Made by a program: the position numbers and the translations under genes. Positions 55,327 through 64,000 of a stretch of 64,000 nucleotides of DNA are shown here, one piece after another. This DNA is from an uncultured Caulobacterales bacterium (GTDB lineage: Bacteria; Pseudomonadota; Alphaproteobacteria; Caulobacterales; Maricaulaceae), in the NCBI GenBank assembly GCA_947503715.1, contig CANNER010000002.1, forward strand, positions 372,001 through 436,000. Reading direction: 5' to 3'. Position 1 is the stretch's first letter; every line of letters starts with the position of its first letter. The notes below the pieces were generated by a model. The model did no database searches and was not told the DNA's origin. It worked only from the letters and a program-made list of their open reading frames with translations.

Positions 55327-56961
55327 TTGGACGTCAGGCGACATAAGGATACGAGCTTTTCGCCCTATCATGATGATGGTGGCTGGATTGATTTTCTAGA
55401 GGATGACGCCCAGCGTTTTACGACGAATGCCGCGCTCGTCTTTTTTGTGCATGTCGGTTTGGCGCTTGCGCTGTCGGCTAATTTTATCGTGCCGGATTTG
55501 AAACCGCCGCCTGACCCCGAACCGATCACCGTTCAAATCGTCAGCTTTGACCCTGTTGAGCCGGAACCCGAACCGGAACCTGACCCGATCGTCATTGAGC
55601 CCGTGCTCACGCCGCCGCCCCCTGCGCCGAAGCCAAAGCCGCGACCTACGCCGCAACCCATACCGGAGCGTCAACCGCCCACTCCACAGCCGCAGCCTGA
55701 GCCCGAGCCTGAACCGGAACCTGAAATAGAGCCAGAGGTCGTGATAACACCTCCGCCACCTGAAATTTTGACCCAGCCTCAACCGGAACCGGAAGCGCTT
55801 GATCCCGTACGTCCTGAGCCCGAACTTATCGAGCCCGAGCCTCTCCCAGAGCCTGAAATCGTTGAACCAATTGATCCGGAGCCGATTGTCGAGATTTTTG
55901 AACCCTTGCCTGAACCGATTGAAGATCCCATCCGCGAGCCAGAGTTGGAACCTGAGGTCGCGCCCCTTGAGCCGGATTTTAACATCGAAATATTTGACCC
56001 GGTTTCTGACCCTGAAATTATAGAAGAGCCTTTTCCCCTGATTGAGGACGTGCCCCCGACACCGGGTGTTATAGAGGCCGAACCTCTACCCGAAATTATA
56101 GAACCGGAGCCGCTGCCCCCCGAAGTTATCATAGAGCCGGAACCAGAAATTATACCTGAACCTGTGGAGCCAACACCTGCAGAGCCGGAGGTGATTGAAC
56201 CCGACATCAATCCAACAGCGCCGACAGTCCTCGCCTCACCCGACGCGCCCGAAACGCGGGAGCAGGAACGCCGCGCCGTGCCGCAGGAACAATCCGATCC
56301 GTTTCTTGATCTTTTGGAACGGGACCGGGAGTCGCAAAAGCCGGAAATTACGCCTCCAAACTTGGGCGGCCCCGCAACGGGTGGCGGCAATCAAGGGCCT
56401 GTTGGCACAATTAATGCGCCGCCCGGCGGAGGAACACAAAGGACGACTCCCAATCCCGGCGCACGGGGGTGGACACTGGCCCCGCAGGGCCCGGGGACGA
56501 GCAAAGCCTATGAAGGGCTCAATCTGGATATGCGCTGCCGCGAGGAAGGCCGCACCCATGCCGATTGTCCTGAATATGTGCGCAAAAACCGGGGTCGCGC
56601 CGCCGACGGATCGGAAAGCTTTAACGGCTTTGCGGGAACGGGAACGGATCGCGGGGACCGGATTGAAAACTCGCGCTTTATTCCATCCCGCGGATCTTTG
56701 GGATTGCCGATTGGTGATAATTCAGTGAATAGTGGCGGCCCCTCAACATCCTCGCTCGACTTTCAGGATACGAATTTTGACCGCGAATTCCTGGGTAAAG
56801 AGCTCTATCAGCTCGAACCGGAAAGAGGTTTGCTGGATGATATTTTTGCGCCCTTGGACCCCGTTAATAATTCGACGGACCCCGTTCTCAACCCTGTACC
56901 CGAAGATGGAACGAATGAGGATGAGAAAACGGATTGGTTATTGAAAACACTACCTGAGTAG
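55327..56961 (+). CDS. TonB-like protein with giant Pro/Glu-rich periplasmic stalk
   Basis: A 544-residue protein with a TTG start. The cytoplasmic head (about 35 residues) and one membrane helix ([20 protein letters not shown]) are as in TonB/TolA. About 270 residues of [14 protein letters not shown] repeats follow, long enough to cross the periplasm. The C-terminal 200 residues (Gly/Asn-rich, then [20 protein letters not shown] and CPEYV with two Cys) do not show the TonB YP..A fold. It could energise or tether outer-membrane proteins. Confidence 0.7.
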   Translation: MDVRRHKDTSFSPYHDDGGWIDFLEDDAQRFTTNAALVFFVHVGLALALSANFIVPDLKPPPDPEPITVQIVSFDPVEPEPEPEPDPIVIEPVLTPPPPAPKPKPRPTPQPIPERQPPTPQPQPEPEPEPEPEIEPEVVITPPPPEILTQPQPEPEALDPVRPEPELIEPEPLPEPEIVEPIDPEPIVEIFEPLPEPIEDPIREPELEPEVAPLEPDFNIEIFDPVSDPEIIEEPFPLIEDVPPTPGVIEAEPLPEIIEPEPLPPEVIIEPEPEIIPEPVEPTPAEPEVIEPDINPTAPTVLASPDAPETREQERRAVPQEQSDPFLDLLERDRESQKPEITPPNLGGPATGGGNQGPVGTINAPPGGGTQRTTPNPGARGWTLAPQGPGTSKAYEGLNLDMRCREEGRTHADCPEYVRKNRGRAADGSESFNGFAGTGTDRGDRIENSRFIPSRGSLGLPIGDNSVNSGGPSTSSLDFQDTNFDREFLGKELYQLEPERGLLDDIFAPLDPVNNSTDPVLNPVPEDGTNEDEKTDWLLKTLPE

Positions 56962-57474
56962 TGATTCCAGACCTTGCGTGGCCCGTTCCAGAGCGGCCTC
57001 GGTTTGAGACTTCTGACGCAGGGCTGCAATCCGTCCTAAATAGGGGAAGCCGCCCAAGGCGCGTTCAGATTGTATCAGGAATGCGGTTTCGGTCTCGCCT
57101 TCATCAATGGCCAAGGTCACCGTCTGCTCGCCCAGCGGCCCTATGGTTCTGACCCTGACATATTCCCCCGACGCGGTTTGCAAAATTTCCAAAGAGCCAA
57201 AGCGATCCGCTCCCGTATTTTCAACCTGCCAAGCAGCCGTTTGGCCGACCCCATCTTCTGCACCCCCAAAGACCCACTCACTCTCAGGGCCACCGACGCC
57301 GCTCCAATCGGGGTAAGTTTTCAGGTCTGAGATAAGCGTGTAAATATCATCGCCATCCACCGACAGCATAACGGTTCTATCCACACGTTGTGTTGCGGGC
57401 AAAAAAGCCCCCACAGCGCAGAGTAAAATAAACAGGGCGAGGATAAGCCCGATTATGCGAAAGAACCATTTCAT
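56950..57474 (-). CDS. SRPBCC (polyketide-cyclase-like) membrane-anchored protein
   Basis: A 174-residue protein beginning at 57474 ([20 protein letters not shown]), a signal anchor, followed by a SRPBCC fold ([25 protein letters not shown]). The longer frame upstream lacks support. Overlaps the TonB-like gene end by 12 bp, tail to tail. Confidence 0.75.
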   Translation of the reverse strand: MKWFFRIIGLILALFILLCAVGAFLPATQRVDRTVMLSVDGDDIYTLISDLKTYPDWSGVGGPESEWVFGGAEDGVGQTAAWQVENTGADRFGSLEILQTASGEYVRVRTIGPLGEQTVTLAIDEGETETAFLIQSERALGGFPYLGRIAALRQKSQTEAALERATQGLESLLR

Positions 57475-57572
57475 ATTGAGGCACAGTCTAACGATGACAG
57501 TCTGACGATACCATTGGAAATCCGTTGCGACCTGCGGATGAGCCGCGCATAAGGCAGAGAGGAGAGAGTGGT

Positions 57573-59108
57573 ATGAATATGCGTTTGATCGTCGCCGATG
57601 GTGATATGACCATGATGGAAGAATTCGGTAGCTTTGCGCTTTCGGGCCTAAATCTCTTAGGATCACTCTTTCTATTTGCGATTGGCGCTCTGGTCGCAAT
57701 TTGTCTTGTGCTATTCGTTATTGATATCACGCAGACCAAATCCGCCGTGCGCAGAAATTATCCCGTCATCGGCCGGTTCCGCACACTCTTCACGAAACTT
57801 GGCGAATTCTTCCGTCAGTATTTTTTCGCCCAAGACCGCGAAGAGATGCCGTTTAACCGCGCGGAACGCGAATGGGTCGATCATGTATCCGAGAGTGGCA
57901 GTGATGTCGTGCCCTTCGGGTCCACCAAAGTCCTCGCGCCCGGTACGCCGATTTTCGCGAACGGCCTTTTCCCGAAACTGGAAGATGACGAACCGCCCGT
58001 GCCGGATTTCATCATTGGTCCCGACACGCGCCATCCCTATGCGCCTAAATCTCTCTTCAACATTTCCGCGATGAGCTATGGCAGTCTGTCCAAGCCCGCC
58101 ATTCAGGCCTTGTCAAAAGGCGCGGCGAAAGCCGGATGCTATCTCAATACGGGCGAGGGCGGCGTCTCCCCTTATCATCTCGAAGGGGGGTGTGATGTCG
58201 TCTACCAAATCGGCACGGCCAAGTTTGGCGCGCGGAATGAGGATGCGACCCTCAATGAAGACAAACTTAAAAAGATCTGTGAAAACCCACATATCAAAAT
58301 GGTCGAAATAAAACTGTCCCAAGGAGCAAAACCGGGCAAGGGCGGCATTCTTCCGGCGGGCAAAGTGAATGCGGAAATCGCGGAAATTCGCGGAATTCCT
58401 GAAGGTCAGGATGCGATCTCACCCAATCGTCATGTCGATGCGGCCAATGCGGAAGAGTTGCTCGATCTCATCCACCGTGTGCGGGAAGCTTCTGGTCGGC
58501 CCACGGGGATCAAAATGTGTATCGGTAATGTGAAACCGATCATCATGTTGATGGACGCGATCAAAGCGCGCGGCCCTGCTTCTGCACCCGATTATATTGT
58601 TGTCGATGGTGGTGATGGCGGGACGGGCGCCGCGCCATTACCCCTGATTGATAATACAGGATTGACGGCGCGGGAAAGCCTTCCGTTGATGGATGATCTT
58701 CTGACCGAATACGGCTTACGTGACCGCGTGAAACTTGTTGCCTCTGGCAAACTAATTACGGCGGCGGATGTCGCCTGGGCGTTCTGTGCGGGGGCGGATA
58801 TGATCAATAATGCGCGTGGATTTATGTTTGCGCTGGGCTGTATCCAAGCGCTGAAATGTGATCAGAACACTTGCCCAACAGGGATCACGACCCACAATGC
58901 CAGATTACAAAAAGGCCTCGACCCAACAAATAAAGCTGTGCGGGTCGCCAATTATGTGAAGACGATTATCAAAGAAGTTGAAATGATTGCCCATGCCTGC
59001 GGTGTGGATGAACCGCGTCAACTTCAGCGCGAACATGTCCTGATTGTACAGGCCAATGGTCGTTCCAAACCGTTTGATCAGGTTTGGGATAAATCACGAT
59101 ATATGTAG
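57573..59108 (+). CDS. FMN-binding glutamate synthase family protein
   Basis: A 511-residue protein. The N-terminal membrane helix (GLNLLGSLFLFAIGALVAIC) is followed by a Glu_synthase domain: FNISAMSYGSLSKPAIQALS, NTGEGGVSPYHLEGG, KLSQGAKPGKGGILP, GGDGGTGAAPLPL (FMN site) and CIQALKCDQNTCPTGITTHN with the cluster cysteines. It is a glutamate-synthase-like oxidoreductase of unknown substrate. The start at 57573 follows GAGAGGAGAGAG. Confidence 0.9.
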   Translation: MNMRLIVADGDMTMMEEFGSFALSGLNLLGSLFLFAIGALVAICLVLFVIDITQTKSAVRRNYPVIGRFRTLFTKLGEFFRQYFFAQDREEMPFNRAEREWVDHVSESGSDVVPFGSTKVLAPGTPIFANGLFPKLEDDEPPVPDFIIGPDTRHPYAPKSLFNISAMSYGSLSKPAIQALSKGAAKAGCYLNTGEGGVSPYHLEGGCDVVYQIGTAKFGARNEDATLNEDKLKKICENPHIKMVEIKLSQGAKPGKGGILPAGKVNAEIAEIRGIPEGQDAISPNRHVDAANAEELLDLIHRVREASGRPTGIKMCIGNVKPIIMLMDAIKARGPASAPDYIVVDGGDGGTGAAPLPLIDNTGLTARESLPLMDDLLTEYGLRDRVKLVASGKLITAADVAWAFCAGADMINNARGFMFALGCIQALKCDQNTCPTGITTHNARLQKGLDPTNKAVRVANYVKTIIKEVEMIAHACGVDEPRQLQREHVLIVQANGRSKPFDQVWDKSRYM

Positions 59109-59114
59109 GCCGTG

Positions 59115-59429
59115 ATGGTCTGTCGTCGTACAAAAATTCTGGCGGGTATTGCCGCCGTTTTTGCTTTGATCGCAGTAGGATTATTGGCTGAGCTTTGGCA
59201 GTTTGAACGTGCGCAAGACCGTGCATTCACGGCCCAAGCCCAAAGTGTCACGGCCTCTGTCAAAACTGACCTCGAGGGTTTGCTAGCGAATATTGAAGTT
59301 GCGGCAAGCGAGCTTGGCGAAACCTTCGGCGAAAGAGATTACACGCGCGCCGAAATAGAGAGCATTGTCAGAGATAAATCGCTTTCAATGCCTGAATTGC
59401 GCGGCGTCACGGCCTTTTTGAGCATCTGA
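59115..59429 (+). pseudogene. Truncated N-terminal sensor module (membrane helix plus coiled segment)
   Basis: A 104-residue frame: a membrane helix (ILAGIAAVFALIAVGLLAEL), then a helical stretch (FERAQDRAFTAQAQSVTASV) and ELGETFGERDYTRAEIESIV, ending MPELRGVTAFLSI. This is how CHASE/Cache-type sensor proteins (diguanylate cyclases, kinases) begin, but the frame stops before any output domain. Probably a truncated gene. It sits 6 bp after the glutamate-synthase-like gene. Confidence 0.5.
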
Positions 59430-59564
59430 AATTTCCACATTGTCCTCATCGCTTTTCCGGCCCTGATTGTCGGGCGGCATATCCTGTGAAAGCGATGGAG
59501 TTGAGAAGGCTAACTAAAGACAAAAAAGAAAGAGGTATCGCATCATCCTAATCTCGAGAATGAA

Positions 59565-60350
59565 TTAGGCGTATTTTTCGCCTAAATAGACCCGGCGGAC
59601 ATCCGGATTGGCGCGGATTTCCTCAGGTGTGCCTTCGAACAGGGCTTCGCCTTGGAAGAGGATGGAGGCGCGGTCAACAATGTCGAGTGTTTCGCGGACT
59701 CTGTGGTCCGTAATCAGAATGCCAATCCCGCGCTTTTTGAGGTAGAGGACGAGATCTGAAATATCTGCAATCGCGATGGGGTCGATGCCTGTAAACGGCT
59801 CGTCCAAGAGGATGAAGCTTGGGCGACTGGCCAAAGCACGAGCGATTTCAACGCGACGACGTTCACCACCTGAGAGGGCGAGGGCCGGAGATTTCCGAAT
59901 ATGGCCAATGTTCAATTCGTCCAGCAGGGCGGAGACATTGTCATCCCATTTGCTGCGGTCTTTTTCTGTCAGTTGCACAACGGCTTTGATATTTTCCTCA
60001 ACCGTTAACCCGCGAAAGATGCTCTGTTCCTGCGGGAGATACCCAACGCCAAGGCGAGCACGTTGATACATGGGTAGTTTTGTGATGTCCTGTCCATCGA
60101 GAGAGATTGAGCCGCGATCAGCCTCAATCAGACCCATAATCATGTAGAAACTCGTGGTCTTACCCGCACCATTAGGTCCCATCAAAGCGACGACTTCGCC
60201 GCGCTGGACAGTGAGTGTGATATCTTTGACAACGACACGCCCGCGATAGGCTTTACCGATGTTATTCGCCGCCAGCCCTGTGGCAGGCGGTGTGAATCCA
60301 GAAGTTCCGGAATCTGCCTCCGCGTCCCGTTTCCCCAGCCCGATGACCAT
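59565..60350 (-). CDS. lptB: Lipopolysaccharide export ATP-binding protein LptB
   Basis: A 261-residue ABC ATPase driving LPS transport. Walker A GPNGAGKTTSFYMIMG, signature LSGGERRRVEIARAL, Walker B FILLDEPFTGIDP and the His switch ITDHRVRETLDI. The N-terminus has about 25 extra residues. The start overlaps the lptA stop by one base. In many relatives rpoN follows; here it does not. Confidence 0.95.
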   Translation of the reverse strand: MVIGLGKRDAEADSGTSGFTPPATGLAANNIGKAYRGRVVVKDITLTVQRGEVVALMGPNGAGKTTSFYMIMGLIEADRGSISLDGQDITKLPMYQRARLGVGYLPQEQSIFRGLTVEENIKAVVQLTEKDRSKWDDNVSALLDELNIGHIRKSPALALSGGERRRVEIARALASRPSFILLDEPFTGIDPIAIADISDLVLYLKKRGIGILITDHRVRETLDIVDRASILFQGEALFEGTPEEIRANPDVRRVYLGEKYA

Positions 60351-60889
60351 TAATTCGTACCTGCTTGGCTTGCATCTGTTGACCGGATGAGGATGGCAAC
60401 CCGGTCTTGTTTCGCGCATTTGCGGCCCGTGCAGGTGCCTTTCACTTTCGCGTCACGGGTCTCCAGATTATAATCAAGGCGGGTCCCCGTCACGACGCTA
60501 TCGTCCTGCAACAGGACGACATCACCCGTCACGACGAATGTGTCATTGGCGGCCGTGTAGACGCCGCGCTCACCTCGAACTTCCTGTTCAGGCGTGATGT
60601 AGTAAAAATTGCCTGTCGCGACGACGCGATTGATCCGGTCTGTCGAAATCATGCCGCCGCCATTATTACCAGCGGTGTAAATTTCAACTTTATCAGCCAG
60701 CAGTCGCACATCGCCTTGGCGGATATCCGCCTGTCCGGTGAGCGTGATGACGCCGTTTTTAGACACTGTATTATCGGAATAGAGAACCGTGTCCGCGGAG
60801 GAGTCAGAAGAAAACTGAGCCGCCGCCAAATTGGGAAGCGCTATAAAAGCGAGAAGCGCGAACGCGCCTAGAAAACGTGTCATGGTCAA
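60350..60889 (-). CDS. lptA: LPS transport periplasmic protein LptA (OstA-like)
   Basis: A 179-residue protein with signal peptide (GAFALLAFIALPNLAAA). A beta-jellyroll with ITLTGQADIRQGDVRLLADK, VVATGNFYYITPEQEVRGER and DTFVVTGDVVLLQDDSVVTG. It bridges LPS across the periplasm. Two Cys near the C-terminus (CTGRKCAKQ). Confidence 0.93.
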   Translation of the reverse strand: MTMTRFLGAFALLAFIALPNLAAAQFSSDSSADTVLYSDNTVSKNGVITLTGQADIRQGDVRLLADKVEIYTAGNNGGGMISTDRINRVVATGNFYYITPEQEVRGERGVYTAANDTFVVTGDVVLLQDDSVVTGTRLDYNLETRDAKVKGTCTGRKCAKQDRVAILIRSTDASQAGTN

Positions 60890-60892
60890 CTC

Positions 60893-62008
60893 CTAATTCC
60901 CCGATCCCGGTATCACGATTTTATTCCGGTCGCCCGCTTTTTGTCCCAAAAACTGAACTTCTTTTGTGCGCGTATCATAGATCAGTTTCTGCGTCTCGAC
61001 CCGATTTCCACCGGGTTGAATAACGACGACATTTCCCGTCACCGTCATGATTTTCTTATCACGCTCGTAGACACCGCGATCGCCGCGAATATCATTGTCT
61101 TCCGTGACGTAGTGAAAATTGCCCTCCGCCTCGATCCGACGAATGGCGCCGAGCTTCAAGCTGTCATCTGTCGACCCGGATTTACGAATGCGGTAAATAT
61201 CCATGTCATCTGAGGTTAGAACCGCGCCGTCTTGGACGACTTTCACGTCACCCCGAAGGTCTGTGCGCGTGCCGTAATAGATGCCCTTATCCGCGACGAT
61301 ATTAATCGGGCCGTCACCGCCGAAGCCAAAAATATCATCTTCTTCAGGAGCCGCCGCCTCGTCTTGTTTAATGAGGGCTGTCATCCCGTCTTTGAAAATG
61401 AATGTCTTATACGAGTCTTCAATGGCATAGGTCTGCCCTGTCACCGTGCCAAACTCACCCTTACAATCGATCGGTTCGTCACCCTCAATGCGTTTGTCGC
61501 GGTTGAAAATGCGGGCGTGGATTGTGTCGCAGATATAGCCGTCATCCGTCTCCAGATTGACATCGGATTCGAGGTTCAGGATTTTGTCCATATCATTGTA
61601 TGAGCCTGTCTCCGCCAAGACAAAACTGCTCTGAGCCCCGGCATCGCGGATGAATTCCAGCACGGGCTTATCCAGCGCAACCGTATTGCGGTCGGCTTGA
61701 CGACGGATCGCCGTGTCAGATGTCAGGTAGAAGGGCAGGCCGTCGCTCGTGCGTCCCGAATAGCGCGGATTGACCATTTTGACAGATTCGGTCGGGTCAT
61801 CCTCATATCCCAAACTCGTCCGGTCCGACATGAACTGCCAGATCAAAACGCCAACCAGCAAGATTGATGCGCCCATCAGGATATAGCGCATGACCTTGAT
61901 CCGTTGGGTATGCGCCCGTGCGGCCTCGAGCGTGAGGGCGCGTTTGGGCTCCCAAAGGCCGAGACCTTCGGAGACGCTACGGTCTGTTATGGTGGCGGAT
62001 GAATTCAT
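60893..62008 (-). CDS. lptC: LptC with an additional OstA-like domain
   Basis: A 371-residue protein, far longer than the usual LptC of about 190-220. N-terminal membrane helix (VMRYILMGASILLVGVLIWQ), then an LptC-type domain. The region from about 230 to 355 is closely like LptA (IRRIEAEGNFHYVTEDNDIR, MTVTGNVVVIQ). So it looks like an LptC carrying a second jellyroll. It lies 3 bp from lptA and forms one operon with rnd upstream. Confidence 0.85.
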   Translation of the reverse strand: MNSSATITDRSVSEGLGLWEPKRALTLEAARAHTQRIKVMRYILMGASILLVGVLIWQFMSDRTSLGYEDDPTESVKMVNPRYSGRTSDGLPFYLTSDTAIRRQADRNTVALDKPVLEFIRDAGAQSSFVLAETGSYNDMDKILNLESDVNLETDDGYICDTIHARIFNRDKRIEGDEPIDCKGEFGTVTGQTYAIEDSYKTFIFKDGMTALIKQDEAAAPEEDDIFGFGGDGPINIVADKGIYYGTRTDLRGDVKVVQDGAVLTSDDMDIYRIRKSGSTDDSLKLGAIRRIEAEGNFHYVTEDNDIRGDRGVYERDKKIMTVTGNVVVIQPGGNRVETQKLIYDTRTKEVQFLGQKAGDRNKIVIPGSGN

Positions 62009-62078
62009 AGTTGAGGAGAGTATAACCTTCGGACGGCGAGGGTGCGATAGTTAAAGGCTGGCGTGACGCTTTATTAAT

Positions 62079-62708
62079 CTAGTCGGCGCGGCGCATCCGG
62101 TGAGAGAAAATATCCACATCCGCCCAGCCCTTGAGGTCCAGCTTGGCCCGGGTGGGCAGAAATTCGAAACAGCCTTGCGCAATCTCCCAACGGTCTTCAC
62201 GCATGAGACGGGCCGAGAGAATGGTCTTAAGCTGATGGAGATAGAGCACATCGGACGCCGCATAGTTTAGTTGCGCTTCCGTCAAATTTTCCGCCGCCCA
62301 GTCTGACGATTGCTGCTGCTTGGACAGGTCGACACTGATGAGTTCTTTCGTCAGGTCTTTCAACCCGTGACGGTCTGTATAGGTCCGCACAAGACCGGAG
62401 GCGATTTTTGTGCAGAAAACAGGCGCAATCGTCACGCCCATATCGCGCATCATCATAGCGACATCGAACCGCGCGAAGTGAAAAATCTTCGTCACATCCG
62501 GATTTTCCATCAGGGCTTTGAGGTTCGGGGCGTCATATTTATCCCGGTCCATTTGCACGATATGCGCATCGCCGTCCCCAGCCGAGAGCTGCACAAGGCA
62601 GAGCTTGTCGCGAATGAGGGAGAGCCCTTGCGTTTCTGTATCGACGGCAACGCTGCTCCCGAATTCGATATAATCGGGCAAGTCATGTTTATGCAGGTGA
62701 ACGGTCAT
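62079..62708 (-). CDS. rnd: Ribonuclease D
   Basis: A 209-residue 3'-5' exonuclease of the DEDD family. The start at 62708 (MTVHLHKHDLPDYI) is the family start and follows GGAAG. AVDTETQGLSLI is Exo I, HFARFDVAMM Exo II, and LNYAASDVLYLHQLK Exo III. The short form, without HRDC domains, is the usual alphaproteobacterial one and precedes lptC. Confidence 0.92.
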   Translation of the reverse strand: MTVHLHKHDLPDYIEFGSSVAVDTETQGLSLIRDKLCLVQLSAGDGDAHIVQMDRDKYDAPNLKALMENPDVTKIFHFARFDVAMMMRDMGVTIAPVFCTKIASGLVRTYTDRHGLKDLTKELISVDLSKQQQSSDWAAENLTEAQLNYAASDVLYLHQLKTILSARLMREDRWEIAQGCFEFLPTRAKLDLKGWADVDIFSHRMRRAD

Positions 62709-62814
62709 AGCGGGGCTTCCGGAAAAATGTTTCCCCTTCATGCCAAATAAGAAAACAAAAGGCCATGCCGGATTTTCGGCGGTCATGGCCTATGTGACGT
62801 GTTAGAGCGCAATT

Positions 62815-63873
62815 ATGGATTTGTTCAAACCCACATTACCGATAGGGGCTAACGCTCTATATGCGATCTTTCGCGATGGCGAGCTGACCTATGACGGGCA
62901 TCTTTATATCGGCGTCAAAACGACGGGTATTTTCTGTCGTCCGGGATGTCCGGCGCGTCTGCCAAACCCTGAGAATTGTGTCTATTGCGAGAGTGTGGCG
63001 GAGGCGTTGGAAGCCGGTTTTCGCGCGTGTAAGCGATGTCATCCTGCTGGCGGGAATTACGGCCTCATTCGGCAGCTTATTACATTAATTGAGGAAGAGC
63101 CTGATCTGAAACTCACGGGTGATGTCTTGGCGAAGAGAGGCATTGATGCCTCAACCGCACGGCGTCAATTCTTGGACCGTTTCGGCATGAGCTTTGCGGA
63201 TTACGCACGGGCTAGACGGATGGCGCTGGCCGCCAAGACACTCTCGAAAGGCGGGTCTGTGATCGCGGCGCAATTGGATGCCGGTTTTGACAGTCCCTCC
63301 GGTTTCCGTACAGCCTATGCCAAGACATTTGGTGTGGCGCCCGCAAAGGGAAAGCCGGACCCGCTTTATATCGACTGGCTGGAAACCCCGATGGGGCGGA
63401 TGATTGCGATTGCGGATGAGGCGGCGCTCTACCTGCTGGAATTTACCGACCGCAAGAATATGCGGCGGCAGTTTGACCGTTTGCGGAAAGTGCAAGGCCG
63501 TCCCGTCCTGCCGGGGCGGACGGAAATAACCCAAAAGATTGAAAATGAACTGGCAGCTTATTTTGCGGGTAAACTATCAGACTTCCAAATACCGCTGGCG
63601 ACCTCCGGCACGGATTTCCAACGTTCCACGTGGAACGCGCTACAAACCATCCCGCATGGTCAGACCCGCAGCTATGCGCAACTCGCGCAGATGATCGGAA
63701 AACCCAAGGCCGTCCGCGCCGTCGCCTCGGCCAATGCAAATAATGGCCTCGCGCTCATCATTCCCTGCCACCGCGTGATCGGTAGCGATGGCGGGTTGGG
63801 CGGTTACGCGGGTGGTCTAACTCGCAAACGCGATTTACTGGATTTGGAAGCTGGGTCTTCAGAGAAGACTTAG
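62815..63873 (+). CDS. ada: Bifunctional Ada regulator/O6-methylguanine-DNA methyltransferase
   Basis: A 352-residue protein. N-terminal zinc domain with methyl-acceptor Cys41 and zinc ligands Cys45, Cys72, Cys75 (FCRPGCPAR; CKRC). AraC-type helix-turn-helix (ASTARRQFLDRFGMSFADYA). C-terminal methyltransferase with the acceptor in LIIPCHRVIGSDG. It repairs alkylated DNA and switches on its own regulon. Confidence 0.95.
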   Translation: MDLFKPTLPIGANALYAIFRDGELTYDGHLYIGVKTTGIFCRPGCPARLPNPENCVYCESVAEALEAGFRACKRCHPAGGNYGLIRQLITLIEEEPDLKLTGDVLAKRGIDASTARRQFLDRFGMSFADYARARRMALAAKTLSKGGSVIAAQLDAGFDSPSGFRTAYAKTFGVAPAKGKPDPLYIDWLETPMGRMIAIADEAALYLLEFTDRKNMRRQFDRLRKVQGRPVLPGRTEITQKIENELAAYFAGKLSDFQIPLATSGTDFQRSTWNALQTIPHGQTRSYAQLAQMIGKPKAVRAVASANANNGLALIIPCHRVIGSDGGLGGYAGGLTRKRDLLDLEAGSSEKT

Positions 63874-64000
63874 CTCAAGGGTTTGAGTGTAAACTGCGCA
63901 TTCAAACTGCCCTGCGGCGTTCGGTTGATCATGACCGTTTGCACATCGACCGTATATCCTGTCGTTAGCGCTTGCATGAGTCCGAAGAGGGGTTGCGTCC
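63870..64000 (-). CDS. C-terminal end of a minus-strand gene (partial), possibly GspM-like
   Basis: Frame open from the window edge to TAA at 63872-63870: LFGLMQALTTGYTVDVQTVM then INRTPQGSLNAQFTLKPLS. The helix followed by two beta strands resembles the end of pilus- or secretion-assembly platform proteins (GspM/PilO type), but only 42 residues are visible. Overlaps the ada stop by 3 bases, tail to tail. Confidence 0.5.
   Translation of the reverse strand, partial: TQPLFGLMQALTTGYTVDVQTVMINRTPQGSLNAQFTLKPLS

Noticed and set aside
55779-56390. A Ser/Gly-repeat frame antisense to the TonB-like gene
   Set aside because: It is the direct reverse reading of Pro/Glu codons, so its repeats are a by-product.
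1-64000. CRISPR arrays, tRNA or rRNA genes, insertion-sequence transposases and integrases
   Set aside because: I found no regularly spaced direct repeats, no T-loop GGTTCGA in a cloverleaf context, and no transposase or integrase motif in any frame. The carB-greA insertion therefore lacks an obvious enzyme of its own.

Overview
The window looks like a chromosomal segment of an alphaproteobacterium, probably from the Hyphomonadaceae/Robiginitomaculum/Caulobacterales side. The reasons are the rnd-lptC-lptA-lptB order, carB next to greA, two UrcA-family genes, a DUF6481 gene, a long YlxR/L7Ae fusion and a moderate GC content. This placement is inferred from gene content, not from a marker-gene tree. 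No tRNA, rRNA or CRISPR array was recognised.

Layout. 1-5.8 kb: SMP-30-like protein, DUF4345 protein, endonuclease III, saccharopine-dehydrogenase-like enzyme, a secreted TPR protein, a LysR regulator and ubiE. 5.9-9.0 kb: a DUF6481 gene with a structured leader and a three-gene lipoprotein/M48 protease operon. 9.2-23.1 kb: the transcription/translation block (rimP-nusA ... ylxR-infB ... rbfA ... truB-rpsO-pnp, all on the minus strand). It is broken in three places by plus-strand genes: tdk plus urcA plus 1 kb of structured DNA, a frameshifted OmpW gene, and a PEGA-like lipoprotein. 23.2-26.8 kb: an accessory patch with an MshQ-like secreted protein, a ParDE pair, a relic duplicate of the MshQ-like gene start, and a DUF3644/HEPN-like protein. 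26.9-38.5 kb: gshB, fasciclin lipoprotein, two YbjQ-type proteins, lipase, ArsC/Spx-like protein, a CadC/ToxR-like TPR regulator with a partner, yqeY, carA, SDR and M48 peptidase.

38.7-46.4 kb: carB and greA, normally neighbours, are separated by about 3.9 kb of lower-GC DNA. It holds two tandem modules. Each consists of a copy of the carB 3' end, a small exported two-cysteine protein, and a JAB/MPN-metallopeptidase-like protein whose N-terminus is constant and C-terminus divergent. The second carB tail differs from the resident one only by synonymous changes. I read this as a polymorphic effector/immunity-type locus built by importing cassettes anchored on carB; this is the most interesting system in the window.

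46.4-64 kb: ELM1-like protein, ThuA protein, trxB plus LysR, a strong small-RNA candidate with C-rich loops, a hybrid histidine kinase overlapping an aminotransferase tail to tail, a DMT transporter, a giant Pro/Glu-rich TonB-like protein, an FMN glutamate-synthase-like enzyme, a truncated sensor, the lipopolysaccharide-export set lptB-lptA-lptC with rnd, ada, and the 3' end of one more gene.
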